Translations under genes and position numbers: made by a program
NCBI RefSeq assembly: GCF_000719555.1
Contig: NZ_JOGX01000010.1
Span: 1-64,000, forward strand
From: Streptomyces sp. NRRL F-5727
GTDB taxonomy: Bacteria; Actinomycetota; Actinomycetes; Streptomycetales; Streptomycetaceae
Reading direction: 5' to 3'
DNA length: 64,000 nucleotides
Shown here: in pieces, positions 8,807 through 16,819 of the stretch
Position numbering within the stretch: the first letter of the stretch is position 1
How the letters are laid out: every line of letters starts with the position of its first letter
Notes under the pieces: generated by a model
Told to the model about the DNA's origin: nothing
What the model saw: only the letters and a program-made list of their open reading frames with translations
The model's database searches: none

Positions 8807-9214
8807 TCAGCCCCGGCGGCGCCCCCCGGCGCGCGTGCCGCCCGCCGCGCCGCCCTCGGCGCGCAGCCCCCGTTCCGCGCGGCGCAGCAGCAGCCGGCAC
8901 GCGGCCGTCACCGACGCGAGCCCGAGCGCGGCGCCGCCCGCCCCGCCCAGCGAGGTCCCGAAGGCGACGAGCACCAGCGGGACGAGGGCGCAGCAGAAGA
9001 CGGCCCACCGGACCACGTCGTCGGCCGGGCCCCCGAGCCCCGCGCCGGCCGCCCCCGGCTCGCCCCCCGCGTTCCCCCGCGCACCCGCCCCCGGCCCGGC
9101 CGGTCCGCCCGTCCCCGGGGCGACGGGCGCCGCCGGGCCCGGCACCCGGGCGCGTCGGCGGGAGCGGGTGGACGGGGCGGACGCGGCGGGGGCGGAGGTG
9201 GACGGTACGGGCAC
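8807..9214 (-). CDS. Small membrane protein, unknown function
   Basis: 135 aa from a GTG at 9214, preceded by a good ribosome-binding site (AGGGAGA, 6-nt gap). The first 65 residues are Ala/Gly/Pro/Arg-rich and probably disordered. Two hydrophobic segments follow (WAVFCCALVPLVLVAFG and GAALGLASVTAACRLLL), then a basic tail. The sequence around DDVVRWAVFCCALVPLVLVA looks like a conserved Streptomyces protein, but I cannot assign a function. It lies upstream of adpA in the same orientation, 407 bp away, so it is probably transcribed separately. Confidence 0.65.
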   Translation of the reverse strand: MPVPSTSAPAASAPSTRSRRRARVPGPAAPVAPGTGGPAGPGAGARGNAGGEPGAAGAGLGGPADDVVRWAVFCCALVPLVLVAFGTSLGGAGGAALGLASVTAACRLLLRRAERGLRAEGGAAGGTRAGGRRRG

Positions 9215-9581
9215 GGGCGGTCTCCCTGCGGCGGTGATCCGGACCTGAGGGGAACGAGGAACGGAACGCTCCGGTCACTCTGAGCGACGCCCGTTCGGCC
9301 CTGGGGGCGGCGGCCGGGGGACGCCTGTAGGACACATCCGGCATTGCCAGATGGTGAACCCTTCGTGCATCCTCCGGAGGACACCGCGCGCGCCGCTGCC
9401 GCGCACGGGCGGTCAGCACGCCGGGTGCGGCACGGCGGGCCCTGGGCAGGAGAGGAGTGTCGCCGTACCCTTGGGGGTATGGGGTTGGGAAGATGATTCC
9501 CGGACACAGCTTCGCCGCCACCCGTTGTTCCGCTCCCCTCCACCGTCCCTTCCCACGAGGACTTCCCTAGCCGAGACACCG
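9215..9581. promoter_or_regulatory. Divergent promoter region with CsoR-like palindrome
   Basis: 367 bp between two divergent genes, with no supported gene. GTACCCTTGGGGGTAT (9465-9480) is an inverted repeat of GTACCC and GGGTAT around 4 nt. It resembles operators of copper-sensing CsoR repressors (ATACCC...GGGTAT). It lies about 100 bp upstream of the universal stress protein gene. The match is by eye and tentative. Confidence 0.3.
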
Positions 9582-10103
9582 ATGGCCGGTCACGAACTCC
9601 CCGAACCCGCGGACCGCAAGCGCGTCGCCGACTCCACGGTCGACCCCCTCGCGGTGGAACAGCCACGCCACGCCTGCGACCCGGCCTTCCGGCACGGGGT
9701 GGTCGTCGGCTTCGACGGCTCCACGTCCAGTGAGCGCGCCCTGGCGTACGCCATCGGCATGGCCCGGCGCTCCGGCTCCGGCCTGATCATCGTGCACGTC
9801 GCGAACCGGCTCCCCACCACCGTGTGGGCCGGCTGCGAGCCGCCCGTCTTCGTCGACGTCCCGGACCACCGCACCGAGGTCCTCGGTCTCGAGCTGGCCT
9901 GCGCCGACCACCTCTCCGAGGTGCCGTGGATCCTGGTGGAGCGCGGCGGGGACATCTGCCACGAGCTGGAGGAGGTCGGCCGCGAGTACTCGGCCGACGC
10001 GATCGTGGTCGGCTCGACGCACGGGATCGTCGGGCGGATCTTCGGCTCGGTGGCCGGCCGGCTCGCGCGGCGCGCGCAGCGGCCCGTGATCGTCATCCCC
10101 TGA
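9582..10103 (+). CDS. Universal stress protein (UspA family)
   Basis: Cytoplasmic single-domain Usp of about 173 aa. After a 36-residue polar N-terminus comes the typical strand-loop start VVVGFDGSTSSERALAYA. The C-terminal nucleotide-binding signature reads VVGSTHGIVGRIFGSVAGRL followed by RRAQRPVIVIP, close to the ATP-binding UspA pattern though with slightly altered spacing. I chose the ATG at 9582; no strong ribosome-binding site is obvious, and a longer N-terminus in the same frame lacks coding character. It stands alone between divergent and downstream unrelated genes. Its role in stress or dormancy is inferred from the family. Confidence 0.85.
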   Translation: MAGHELPEPADRKRVADSTVDPLAVEQPRHACDPAFRHGVVVGFDGSTSSERALAYAIGMARRSGSGLIIVHVANRLPTTVWAGCEPPVFVDVPDHRTEVLGLELACADHLSEVPWILVERGGDICHELEEVGREYSADAIVVGSTHGIVGRIFGSVAGRLARRAQRPVIVIP

Positions 10104-10278
10104 CGCGCTCCCGGCCTCTTCCGGCCCCTCCTTTCTCACCTGACTCTCCCTCAACTCCCTTGCGGCAGCGATAATTTCTGCCCGCCTCAGGTGATTTGTG
10201 CGCTTGTGAAGGGTAGCTAAAGAGCACCGGAACACAGCAGCTCACGCGGCATCACCGCTCGTTCGAAGGGAGCCCCAC

Positions 10279-10842
10279 GTGAACAAGGACGTCGCGTCGG
10301 GGAACGGCACCTCCACGCTCGGAAACCTCGCACTCGGACTGACCCTCCTGGCCTTCGGCCTGGGCGGCACCGGTGTGATCGACAACGTCGCGGCAGCCGA
10401 TGCCGCGGGCCTCGCCACCTGGGTCGGCGGCGTGGCGCTCTTCCTGGTCGGCCTGCTCGCCCTGCGCGCGGGCAGCACCGGCGACGGCACGGCCTTCACG
10501 GCGCTCGGCGCCTTCTGGTTCACCTGGGGGACCGGAGTCGGCGGCGGGGCCTCGGCGGACGCCGCCGGACTCTTCCTGCTCCTGTGGGCGCTGCTGGCGC
10601 TCACGCTGACGCTGGCCGCCTCGGGCGGCGGGCTCTTCGGGCAGGGCGTGTACGGCCTGCTCTTCCTCGCCCTGCTGCTCTCGGGCATCGCCGCGCTGGC
10701 GGGCAACGAGGCCCTCGGCAAGGCGGGCGGCTGGGTGGCCGCGCTGGCGGGCCTCGCGGCCTGGTACGGCGCCACGGCGGCCGTGGCCGGCTGGCCGGCC
10801 CTGGGCCGCGCGAGCGGCGGCAGCACGGCGGCAGCGGCGTAG
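10279..10842 (+). CDS. GPR1/FUN34/YaaH family acetate-type transporter
   Basis: Integral membrane protein of 187 aa with six hydrophobic segments (for example LALGLTLLAFGLGGTGVIDN, GVALFLVGLLALRAG, AAGLFLLLWALLALTLTLAA). Size and topology fit the SatP/YaaH (AceTr) family, which carries acetate or succinate with protons. The NPA-like family signature is not obvious, so substrate is uncertain. It starts with a GTG after a clear AAGGGAG ribosome-binding site and ends before a strong bidirectional terminator shared with the convergent glmS. Confidence 0.75.
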   Translation: MNKDVASGNGTSTLGNLALGLTLLAFGLGGTGVIDNVAAADAAGLATWVGGVALFLVGLLALRAGSTGDGTAFTALGAFWFTWGTGVGGGASADAAGLFLLLWALLALTLTLAASGGGLFGQGVYGLLFLALLLSGIAALAGNEALGKAGGWVAALAGLAAWYGATAAVAGWPALGRASGGSTAAAA

Positions 10843-10874
10843 GGCTGTCGCGTCACGGAAGTAGAGACACCAGC

Positions 10875-10917
10875 AGAACGGCCCCGCACGCTCCTGGGAG
10901 GCGTGCGGGGCCGTTCT
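10875..10917. terminator. Bidirectional hairpin terminator
   Basis: A 17-bp perfect stem (AGAACGGCCCCGCACGC with its complement) and a 9-nt loop between the convergent transporter and glmS genes. Confidence 0.8.
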
Positions 10918-11019
10918 TCGTGTCCGGTCGGTTCGCCGGGGGACAGGCCCGGCGTACGGCTCCGGGGGACAGGCCCGGGGCCGCGGCGTGCTCGGCGGGT
11001 GACAGGTCCCGCCGGGCGA

Positions 11020-12837
11020 CTACTCGACCGTGACGGACTTGGCCAGGTTGCGCGGCTTGTCGATGTCGCGGCCCATGGCGAGGGCGGTGTGGTACGCGAA
11101 GAGCTGGAGCGGGATGCCCATGAGGATCGGGTCGAGCTCGTCCTCGTTCTTCGGGACCACGATGGTGTGGTCGGCCTTCTCCTGCGGCTGGTGCGCGACC
11201 GCGAGGATGCGGCCGGAGCGGGCCTTGATCTCCTCCAGCGCGGCGCGGTTCTTCTCGAGCAGGTCGTCGTCGGGGACGATCGCGACCGTCGGCAGGGCCG
11301 GCTCGATGAGGGCGAGCGGGCCGTGCTTCAGCTCGGAGGCCGGGTACGCCTCGGCGTGGATGTAGGAGATCTCCTTCAGCTTGAGGGAGGCCTCCAGGGC
11401 GACCGGGTAGCCCCGGACGCGGCCGATGAACATCATCGACGCGGCGCCGGCGTACTCGGCGGCGAGGCGCTTGATCTCCTCCTCGTCCTTGAGGATCTCC
11501 TCGATCTGCGCGGGCAGCTTGCGCAGGCCCTCGATGATCCGCTTGCCGTCGGTGACGGACAGGTCGCGGATGCGGCCGAGGTGGAGGGCGAGGAGCGCGA
11601 AGGCGACCACCGTGTTGGTGAAGCACTTGGTGGAGACGACGCAGACCTCGGGGCCGGCGTGGACGTAGACGCCGCCGTCGGCCTCGCGGGCGATGGCGGA
11701 GCCGACCACGTTGACCACGCCGAGGACGCGGGCGCCCTTGCGCTTGAGCTCCTGGACGGCGGCGAGCACGTCGTAGGTCTCGCCGGACTGGGAGACGGCG
11801 ATGTACAGCGTGTCGGGGTCCACGACCGGGTTGCGGTAGCGGAACTCGGAGGCCGGCTCGGCGTCGGCCGGGATGCGGGCCATGCCCTCGATGAGGGAGG
11901 CGCCGATCAGACCGGCGTGGTACGAGGTGCCGCAGCCGAGGATCTTGATGCGGCGGATGGTGCGGGCCTCGCGCGGGTCGAGGTTGAGGCCGCCGAGGTG
12001 CACGGTGGAGAAGCGGTCGTCGATCCGGCCGCGCAGCACGCGGTCGACCGCGTCGGGCTGCTCGGAGATCTCCTTGTGCATGTAGGTGTCGTGGCCGCCC
12101 ATGTCGTAGGAGGCGGCCTCCCACTCGACGGTCTCGGGGGTCGCGGTGGTGGACGCGCCGGAGACCGTGTAGGTGCGGAAGTCGTCGGCCTTGAGGGTGG
12201 CCATCTCGCCGTCGTCGAGGGTGACGACCTGGCGGGTGTGGGCGATGAGCGCGGCCACGTCGGAGGCGACCAGCATCTCCTTCTCGCCGATGCCGAGGAT
12301 GACCGGCGAGCCGTTGCGGGCGACGACGATGCGGTCGTTGAAGTCGGCGTGCATGACGGCGATGCCGTAGGTGCCCTCGATGACCTTGAGCGCGTCGCGG
12401 ACCTTGTCCTCGAGGGTCTCGGCCTGGGAGCGGGCGACGAGGTGGGTGATGACCTCGGTGTCGGTCTCGGAGGCGAAGACGACGCCGTCGGCCTCCAGCT
12501 TGGCGCGGAGCTCCTGGGCGTTGTCGACGATGCCGTTGTGGACGACCGCGACCTTGTTCTCGGGGTCCAGGTGCGGGTGCGAGTTGTGGTCGCTGGGGGC
12601 GCCGTGGGTGGCCCAGCGGGTGTGCGCGATGCCGGTGGTGCCGGAGAAGCGCTTGGGGACGCGGGCTTCCAGGTCGCGGACCCGGCCCTTGGCCTTGACC
12701 ATCTTCAGCGCCGCGCTCTTCGGGCTGTTGATGACCATGCCGGCGGAGTCGTAGCCGCGGTACTCCAGGCGGGCCAGGCCCTCCAGGAGCAGCGGCGCCA
12801 CGTCGCGCTTACCGATGTAACCGACAATTCCGCACAT
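11020..12837 (-). CDS. glmS: Glutamine-fructose-6-phosphate aminotransferase
   Basis: Makes glucosamine-6-phosphate from fructose-6-phosphate and glutamine, the first step to UDP-GlcNAc for the cell wall. The 605-aa length is normal. The N-terminus MCGIVGYIG exposes Cys2, the glutaminase nucleophile, after Met removal; residues to about 220 form the class II glutaminase domain (THNSHPHLD-type region near 90). Two SIS sugar-isomerase domains follow (ILGCGTSYHAG near 300; SMMFIGRVRGYPVALEASLK near 475), and the protein ends in the conserved AKSVTVE. A 91-aa gene lies 57 bp upstream in the same direction. Streptomyces often carries a second glmS elsewhere. Confidence 0.97.
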   Translation of the reverse strand: MCGIVGYIGKRDVAPLLLEGLARLEYRGYDSAGMVINSPKSAALKMVKAKGRVRDLEARVPKRFSGTTGIAHTRWATHGAPSDHNSHPHLDPENKVAVVHNGIVDNAQELRAKLEADGVVFASETDTEVITHLVARSQAETLEDKVRDALKVIEGTYGIAVMHADFNDRIVVARNGSPVILGIGEKEMLVASDVAALIAHTRQVVTLDDGEMATLKADDFRTYTVSGASTTATPETVEWEAASYDMGGHDTYMHKEISEQPDAVDRVLRGRIDDRFSTVHLGGLNLDPREARTIRRIKILGCGTSYHAGLIGASLIEGMARIPADAEPASEFRYRNPVVDPDTLYIAVSQSGETYDVLAAVQELKRKGARVLGVVNVVGSAIAREADGGVYVHAGPEVCVVSTKCFTNTVVAFALLALHLGRIRDLSVTDGKRIIEGLRKLPAQIEEILKDEEEIKRLAAEYAGAASMMFIGRVRGYPVALEASLKLKEISYIHAEAYPASELKHGPLALIEPALPTVAIVPDDDLLEKNRAALEEIKARSGRILAVAHQPQEKADHTIVVPKNEDELDPILMGIPLQLFAYHTALAMGRDIDKPRNLAKSVTVE

Positions 12838-12894
12838 AAAGGAAACCCCTCCGGTTGGTGATGGTGGTGCTGCTCGGGCCTGGACGGGACCGGG

Positions 12895-13170
12895 CTAGCC
12901 GTAGACGATCCGGCGCAGCTGCCGGAGCGAGAGCTCCGGCGGTGCGACGGCCCGGTGCGGCAGCTCGCCCGCGATCCGTTCGAAGATCTCCGCGTTCACC
13001 GCACCGCCGGACTGCAGTTCGCGGTGGCGGCGGCGGACGAACTCCTCGGTCGTCTCGTCGAAGTACGCCAGCACGTCGAGCACCACCCGGGCGGCCTCAC
13101 CACGCTGGAGCGCGGTGCTCCGGACCAGATGGTCGATGAGGTCGTCATGGGACGGGCGGCGTTCGAGCAC
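12895..13170 (-). CDS. Conserved small protein of unknown function upstream of glmS
   Basis: 91 aa, predicted soluble and mostly helical (SHDDLIDHLVRSTALQRGEAARVVLDVLAYFDETTEEFVRRRHREL), ending LRQLRRIVYG. I start it at the GTG at 13170; no clear ribosome-binding site is visible, so it may be leaderless or start further upstream in the same frame. The amphipathic pattern and G/C-rich third positions support coding. It is 57 bp upstream of glmS on the same strand and divergent from the hexosaminidase gene, so it may share an operon with glmS. Function unknown. Confidence 0.65.
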   Translation of the reverse strand: MLERRPSHDDLIDHLVRSTALQRGEAARVVLDVLAYFDETTEEFVRRRHRELQSGGAVNAEIFERIAGELPHRAVAPPELSLRQLRRIVYG

Positions 13171-13211
13171 CCATGAATACTGAGGGGTACCCGACGGTTC
13201 TCGCAAGAATC

Positions 13212-13229
13212 CTGCCCGAAATCGGGCAG
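13212..13229. promoter_or_regulatory. 18-bp inverted repeat, unknown operator
   Basis: CTGCCCGAAATCGGGCAG is a perfect 8-bp inverted repeat with an AA centre. It sits in the divergent region between the small glmS-upstream gene and the GH20 gene, 32 bp upstream of the DasR-like site. It could be a second regulator's operator. No regulator is assigned. Confidence 0.45.
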
Positions 13230-13260
13230 AGACCACATGATCATCGGCCCGGACACGCCT

Positions 13261-13276
13261 ATTGGTCCAGACCTTG
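13261..13276. promoter_or_regulatory. DasR-like operator (dre) upstream of the hexosaminidase
   Basis: ATTGGTCCAGACCTTG keeps the TGGTC-N-AGACC core of the dre consensus ACTGGTCTAGACCAGT (11 of 16 positions). DasR is the GntR-family regulator of chitin and GlcNAc use in Streptomyces. The site lies 60 bp upstream of the GH20 start, consistent with control by amino sugars. Confidence 0.7.
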
Positions 13277-13336
13277 ACCGGGAGTGTGGGCGGCGGTACG
13301 CATGGTGACCCGCCCGCGCACCGAAGGGGACCGCCC

Positions 13337-14953
13337 GTGAGACGGCGCCTGATCGCCCCCGCACTCCTCCTGCTCGCCGCCGTCCTCGGCTGTACGGAGG
13401 CGAGCACCGCCGCCCCCGCGCCGGGACCGGCCGCCCTCCCCGCCGCCGAGCCCGAGGTCCGCCCGCTCGGCCGGGTGATCCCGCTCCCCGCCTCCGTCGA
13501 GCCCGCCGGCGCCCCGTACACCCTCACCGCCGCCACCCGCATCGGCGCGCCGGCCCACCCGGGCGCCCGGGCCGTCGCCGAACAGCTCGCCGCCCACCTC
13601 CGCCCCGCGACCGGCTTCCGCCTCCCCGTCGTCACCGACGAGACGGCCGACCTCCGGCTCCGCCTCGACCCGGCGGCCACCGCCCTCGGCGACGAGGGGT
13701 ACGTGCTCCGCTCCGCCCCCGCCCGCCTCACCCTCACCGCCCGCACCCCGGCCGGCCTCCACCGCGGCGTCCAGACCGTCCGCCAGCAGCTCCCCGCCGC
13801 CGTCGAGCGCACCACCGTCCAGCACCGCGCCTGGAAGATCGCCGGCGGCACCGTCACCGACACCCCGCGCTTCCCGTACCGCGGCGCCATGCTCGACGTC
13901 GCCCGCCACTTCTTCACGGTCGAGGAGGTGAAGGCGTACATCGACCGCATCGCCCTCTACAAGTACAACGTCCTCCACCTCCACCTCACCGACGACCAGG
14001 GCTGGCGCCTCGCGATCGCCTCCCGGCCGGCGCTCACCGCCGCCGGCGCCGCCACCGAGGTCGGCGGCGGGCCCGGCGGCTTCTACACCCGGGACCAGTA
14101 CCGGGAGCTCGTCCGGTACGCCGCCGCCCGGCACATCGAGGTGGTCCCCGAGATCGACATGCCCGGCCACACCAACGCGGCCCTCGTCTCCTACCCGGAG
14201 CTGAACTGCGACGGGAAGGCGCCGGAGCCGTACACCGGCATCGAGGTCGGCTTCTCCACCCTCTGCGCCGGAAAGGAGGTCACGTACGCCTTCGCCGACG
14301 ACGTCCTGCGCGAGGTCGCCGCCCTCACCCCCGGCCGGTACGTCCACGTCGGCGGCGACGAGGCGAGGTCCACCAGTGCCGCCGACTACCGCACCCTCAT
14401 GGACCGCGTCCAGTCGCTCGTCGGGAAGCACGGCAAGCGGGTCATGGCCTGGCACCAGCTCGCCGCCGGCGCCACGCCCGCCCCCGGCGCCCTGATCCAG
14501 TACTGGGGCCTGGACCGCACCACGGCGGAGGAGAAGGAGAAGGTCGCGGCGGCCGCCCGGGCCGGGGCGGGCATCGTCGTCTCGCCCGCCGACCGGGCGT
14601 ACCTCGACATGAAGTACGAGCCCGGCACCCCGCTCGGCCTCACGTGGGCCGGCACCGTCTCCGTGCGCAGGGCGTACGAGTGGGATCCGGGCAGGTACCT
14701 CCCCGGCGTCCCGGAGACCGCGGTCCGGGGCGTCGAGGCCCCGCTCTGGACCGAGACCCTGGCCACCCCCGCCCAGCTCGACTTCATGGCCTTCCCGCGC
14801 CTGCCCGGCCTCGCCGAACTCGGCTGGTCCCCGGCGGGCGGCCGCGACTGGGACACGTACCGGCTCCGCCTCGCCGAACAGGCCCACCGCTTCGAGGCCC
14901 TCGGCATCGACTGGTACCGCTCGCCGGAGGTCCCCTGGCCGGCCGCGCCCTAG
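13337..14953 (+). CDS. GH20 beta-N-acetylhexosaminidase lipoprotein
   Basis: Releases terminal GlcNAc from chito-oligosaccharides outside the cell; 538 aa. The GTG at 13337 follows a GAAGGGGA ribosome-binding site. The hydrophobic N-terminus ends in a lipobox-like VLGC, so it is probably lipid-anchored. Residues about 55-190 form the GH20b accessory domain (RVIPLPASVEP start). The catalytic barrel follows from about 195 (RFPYRGAMLDVARHFF), with LHLHLTDDQGWRLAI, EIDMPGHTNAAL and the catalytic D341-E342 pair in HVGGDEARS. Late Trp residues of the active site are present (WTETL). A DasR-like operator upstream fits control by GlcNAc. Confidence 0.94.
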   Translation: MRRRLIAPALLLLAAVLGCTEASTAAPAPGPAALPAAEPEVRPLGRVIPLPASVEPAGAPYTLTAATRIGAPAHPGARAVAEQLAAHLRPATGFRLPVVTDETADLRLRLDPAATALGDEGYVLRSAPARLTLTARTPAGLHRGVQTVRQQLPAAVERTTVQHRAWKIAGGTVTDTPRFPYRGAMLDVARHFFTVEEVKAYIDRIALYKYNVLHLHLTDDQGWRLAIASRPALTAAGAATEVGGGPGGFYTRDQYRELVRYAAARHIEVVPEIDMPGHTNAALVSYPELNCDGKAPEPYTGIEVGFSTLCAGKEVTYAFADDVLREVAALTPGRYVHVGGDEARSTSAADYRTLMDRVQSLVGKHGKRVMAWHQLAAGATPAPGALIQYWGLDRTTAEEKEKVAAAARAGAGIVVSPADRAYLDMKYEPGTPLGLTWAGTVSVRRAYEWDPGRYLPGVPETAVRGVEAPLWTETLATPAQLDFMAFPRLPGLAELGWSPAGGRDWDTYRLRLAEQAHRFEALGIDWYRSPEVPWPAAP

Positions 14954-14969
14954 CCCACGGAGGCGGTCG

Positions 14970-15182
14970 CTACCGGCGGGCCCCGAACCCGCCGTCCTTC
15001 ACGCCCGCGACGAAGGCGGTGAAGGCGGTGGCGGGGAGGGCGAGGACGGGGCCGGTGGGGCGCTTGGAGTCGCGGACGGGGACGGTGCCGTGGGAGGCGG
15101 CGAGGTTGGTGGCGACCTCGACGCAGTCACCGCCGTTGGCGCTGTAGGAGGACTTGTGCCAGCGGGGGGTTTCGGTCGTCAC
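14970..15182 (-). CDS. DUF397 domain protein
   Basis: A 70-aa protein with the DUF397 hallmarks WHKSSYSANGGDCVEVA and VRDSKRP, and the C-terminal motif FTAFVAGVKDG. The GTG start overlaps the stop of the upstream XRE regulator (GTGA), so the two are translationally coupled. Such DUF397-XRE pairs are abundant and largely specific to Streptomyces and relatives. Some (BldB/AbaA/WhiJ-like sets) affect development; some have been proposed to act like toxin-antitoxin pairs. The role of this pair is not known. Confidence 0.9.
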   Translation of the reverse strand: MTTETPRWHKSSYSANGGDCVEVATNLAASHGTVPVRDSKRPTGPVLALPATAFTAFVAGVKDGGFGARR

Positions 15183-16018
15183 GAGGTGCCCTTTCGTACC
15201 TGCTCGATCACAGCCACGGACTCTGCCTGAGAGAGGCATTCCGCCTGAAGTTGATGGTAGGCCGTCAAGAGGGAAGCGACGGCGGTGCGCTCACGGTCAA
15301 CGTGCCCCTGCGCGTGGGTCTCCGTGTACGCGACCATCGATCGGTCGGCCAATGTGAGCAGGTTGACCGGCAGATTGAACGGGCGGCGCTCGCCTATGGC
15401 GAAAGGTGCCACCTGAAGCATGCTGTTCGGTAGATCGGCGAACTCGACCAGTCGCGCCAATTGCGCATCCATGACATCGGGTCCGCCGACAGGGCGACGG
15501 ATGCAGCTCTCGTCCATCACCACGAGCAGCATGGGCGGGCGCTCCCTCACCAACGCCGCTTGGCGCTCCGCGAGGAACGCGACGCGTTCGTCCGCCTGTT
15601 GTTGCGTGATGGAGCCGCGCCGCACATCGCCGTAGGCGAGCGCCTGCGCGTACTCCGGAGTTTGCAGCAGTCCGGGGATGATCCCGATCTGGAACAACCG
15701 GATCTCGACGGCGCGCCCCTCGTACCCGACGTACTCCGGGAAGCCCTCCAGCAGGCTGCCGTACCGGATCTCGTTCCACAGGCGTTCGAGCGAGTCGGCG
15801 GTCCCTGCCGTGCCGAGAGCCTGATCGGCTTCCCGCGAGAACGGAAGGGTCGGAGGCTTGCGGGCGGTTTCCACCGCCGAGACGTGCTGGCTCGAGTAAC
15901 CCGTCTGCGCCGCCAGGTCGTCCTGGGTCCAGCCCCGGCGCTCCCGCAGTCTGCGTAGATGTGCACCGTAGGCCGCGCGCGGGCTGTCCTCCGGGTTCAG
16001 TTCCTTGCGATTGACCAC
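15179..16018 (-). CDS. XRE-family regulator with DUF5753 domain
   Basis: DNA-binding protein of 279 aa. An N-terminal helix-turn-helix spans about residues 17-75 (LRRLRERRGWTQDDLAAQTGYSSQHVSAVE). The rest matches the DUF5753 (Scr1-associated) effector region (FQIGIIPGLLQTPEYAQAL; MLLVVMDESCIRRPVGG; LQVAPF). The GTG at 16018 has a good AGAAGGAAG ribosome-binding site. Its last bases overlap the DUF397 gene start. Codon use is slightly less GC-biased than the neighbours, which is common for this expanded family. A divergent small gene lies 94 bp away. Confidence 0.92.
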   Translation of the reverse strand: MVNRKELNPEDSPRAAYGAHLRRLRERRGWTQDDLAAQTGYSSQHVSAVETARKPPTLPFSREADQALGTAGTADSLERLWNEIRYGSLLEGFPEYVGYEGRAVEIRLFQIGIIPGLLQTPEYAQALAYGDVRRGSITQQQADERVAFLAERQAALVRERPPMLLVVMDESCIRRPVGGPDVMDAQLARLVEFADLPNSMLQVAPFAIGERRPFNLPVNLLTLADRSMVAYTETHAQGHVDRERTAVASLLTAYHQLQAECLSQAESVAVIEQVRKGTS

Positions 16019-16112
16019 AACTCTTCCTTCTGGATTGCCCAGTTGAAGGGTTCTCGAGCCTACGCCACGCTGGGCACGCCTGGTAGTGAAACCGCTACAG
16101 AGAGGAGCGGCC

Positions 16113-16535
16113 ATGTCCGCGTCCAGCGTCCCCGCAACCGGCGCCTACGTCGTCGACACCGGCAACGGAAAGGTCCGGCTCGGGCGGGTGTCGCGGAGTC
16201 AGGCCGGCACGGTGTACGTGAGTCCGCCGGGCGGAGGCGCGGAATGGGCCGCGGCGCCCGCCGACCTGCGCGCGCCCGACGAGGCCGAGTGGGCGACCAT
16301 CCGCGTGCTCACCACACCCGTACCCCCGGTGATGGTGCTGTCCGCCGATCACGAGCTGCGGCCCCGGCCCGAGCCGGCGCCCGGCTGCACGGCCTGCGCG
16401 CACCTGGTGCGGTGGTTCGACCTCTACATGGGCACGGGACCCCGGCACGACGAATCCGCCGCCGTGGACTGCGTGGTGGAGATCCGGAACCACCCGCACG
16501 ACCCGCCGAAGATGCGCATCGAGGCGGCGCCGTGA
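16113..16535 (+). CDS. Small soluble protein divergent from the XRE regulator
   Basis: 140 aa from an ATG with a good AGAGGAG ribosome-binding site. The N-terminus (GAYVVDTGNGKVRLGRVSRSQAGTVYVSPPGGGAEWAA) looks like a small beta-rich domain. The C-terminus holds a CTAC motif (two Cys two residues apart) and acidic residues (DESAAVDCVVEIRNHP). No signal peptide or membrane segment. Genes of this kind often stand next to XRE-DUF397 pairs in Streptomyces, suggesting a functional link, but I cannot name a function. Confidence 0.7.
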   Translation: MSASSVPATGAYVVDTGNGKVRLGRVSRSQAGTVYVSPPGGGAEWAAAPADLRAPDEAEWATIRVLTTPVPPVMVLSADHELRPRPEPAPGCTACAHLVRWFDLYMGTGPRHDESAAVDCVVEIRNHPHDPPKMRIEAAP

Positions 16536-16751
16536 GCGCCTCCGCGCACCCTTGCCCGGTCGGGGGCCGCCTCCCACGGGCTCGTCCGGGGGTGTCGCTC
16601 GAAGGCGCGGCGGTGCGTGTCCCGCGCGGTCGTCACCTGCCCTTGTGGAGAGGGGGGTTCCTGTCCCTGTGGAACGGGGTGGACGCGAGCCCGTCGGGCG
16701 GCCGGGCTCGGTGTGATCCAGACCTCGGGGACCCGGCCCTGTCGGACGGTG

Positions 16752-16770
16752 TGAGGTTAGGCTAACCTAC
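16752..16770. promoter_or_regulatory. Iron box upstream of desE
   Basis: TGAGGTTAGGCTAACCTAC is a 19-bp palindrome matching the DmdR1/IdeR iron-box consensus TTAGGTTAGGCTAACCTAA at most positions. It lies 50 bp upstream of desE, so iron-loaded DmdR1 should repress the gene. Confidence 0.9.
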
Positions 16771-16819
16771 CCTCGACTTGCCCAGGCCGACCCCGGCACG
16801 TATCGAAAGCGATCCCGCC

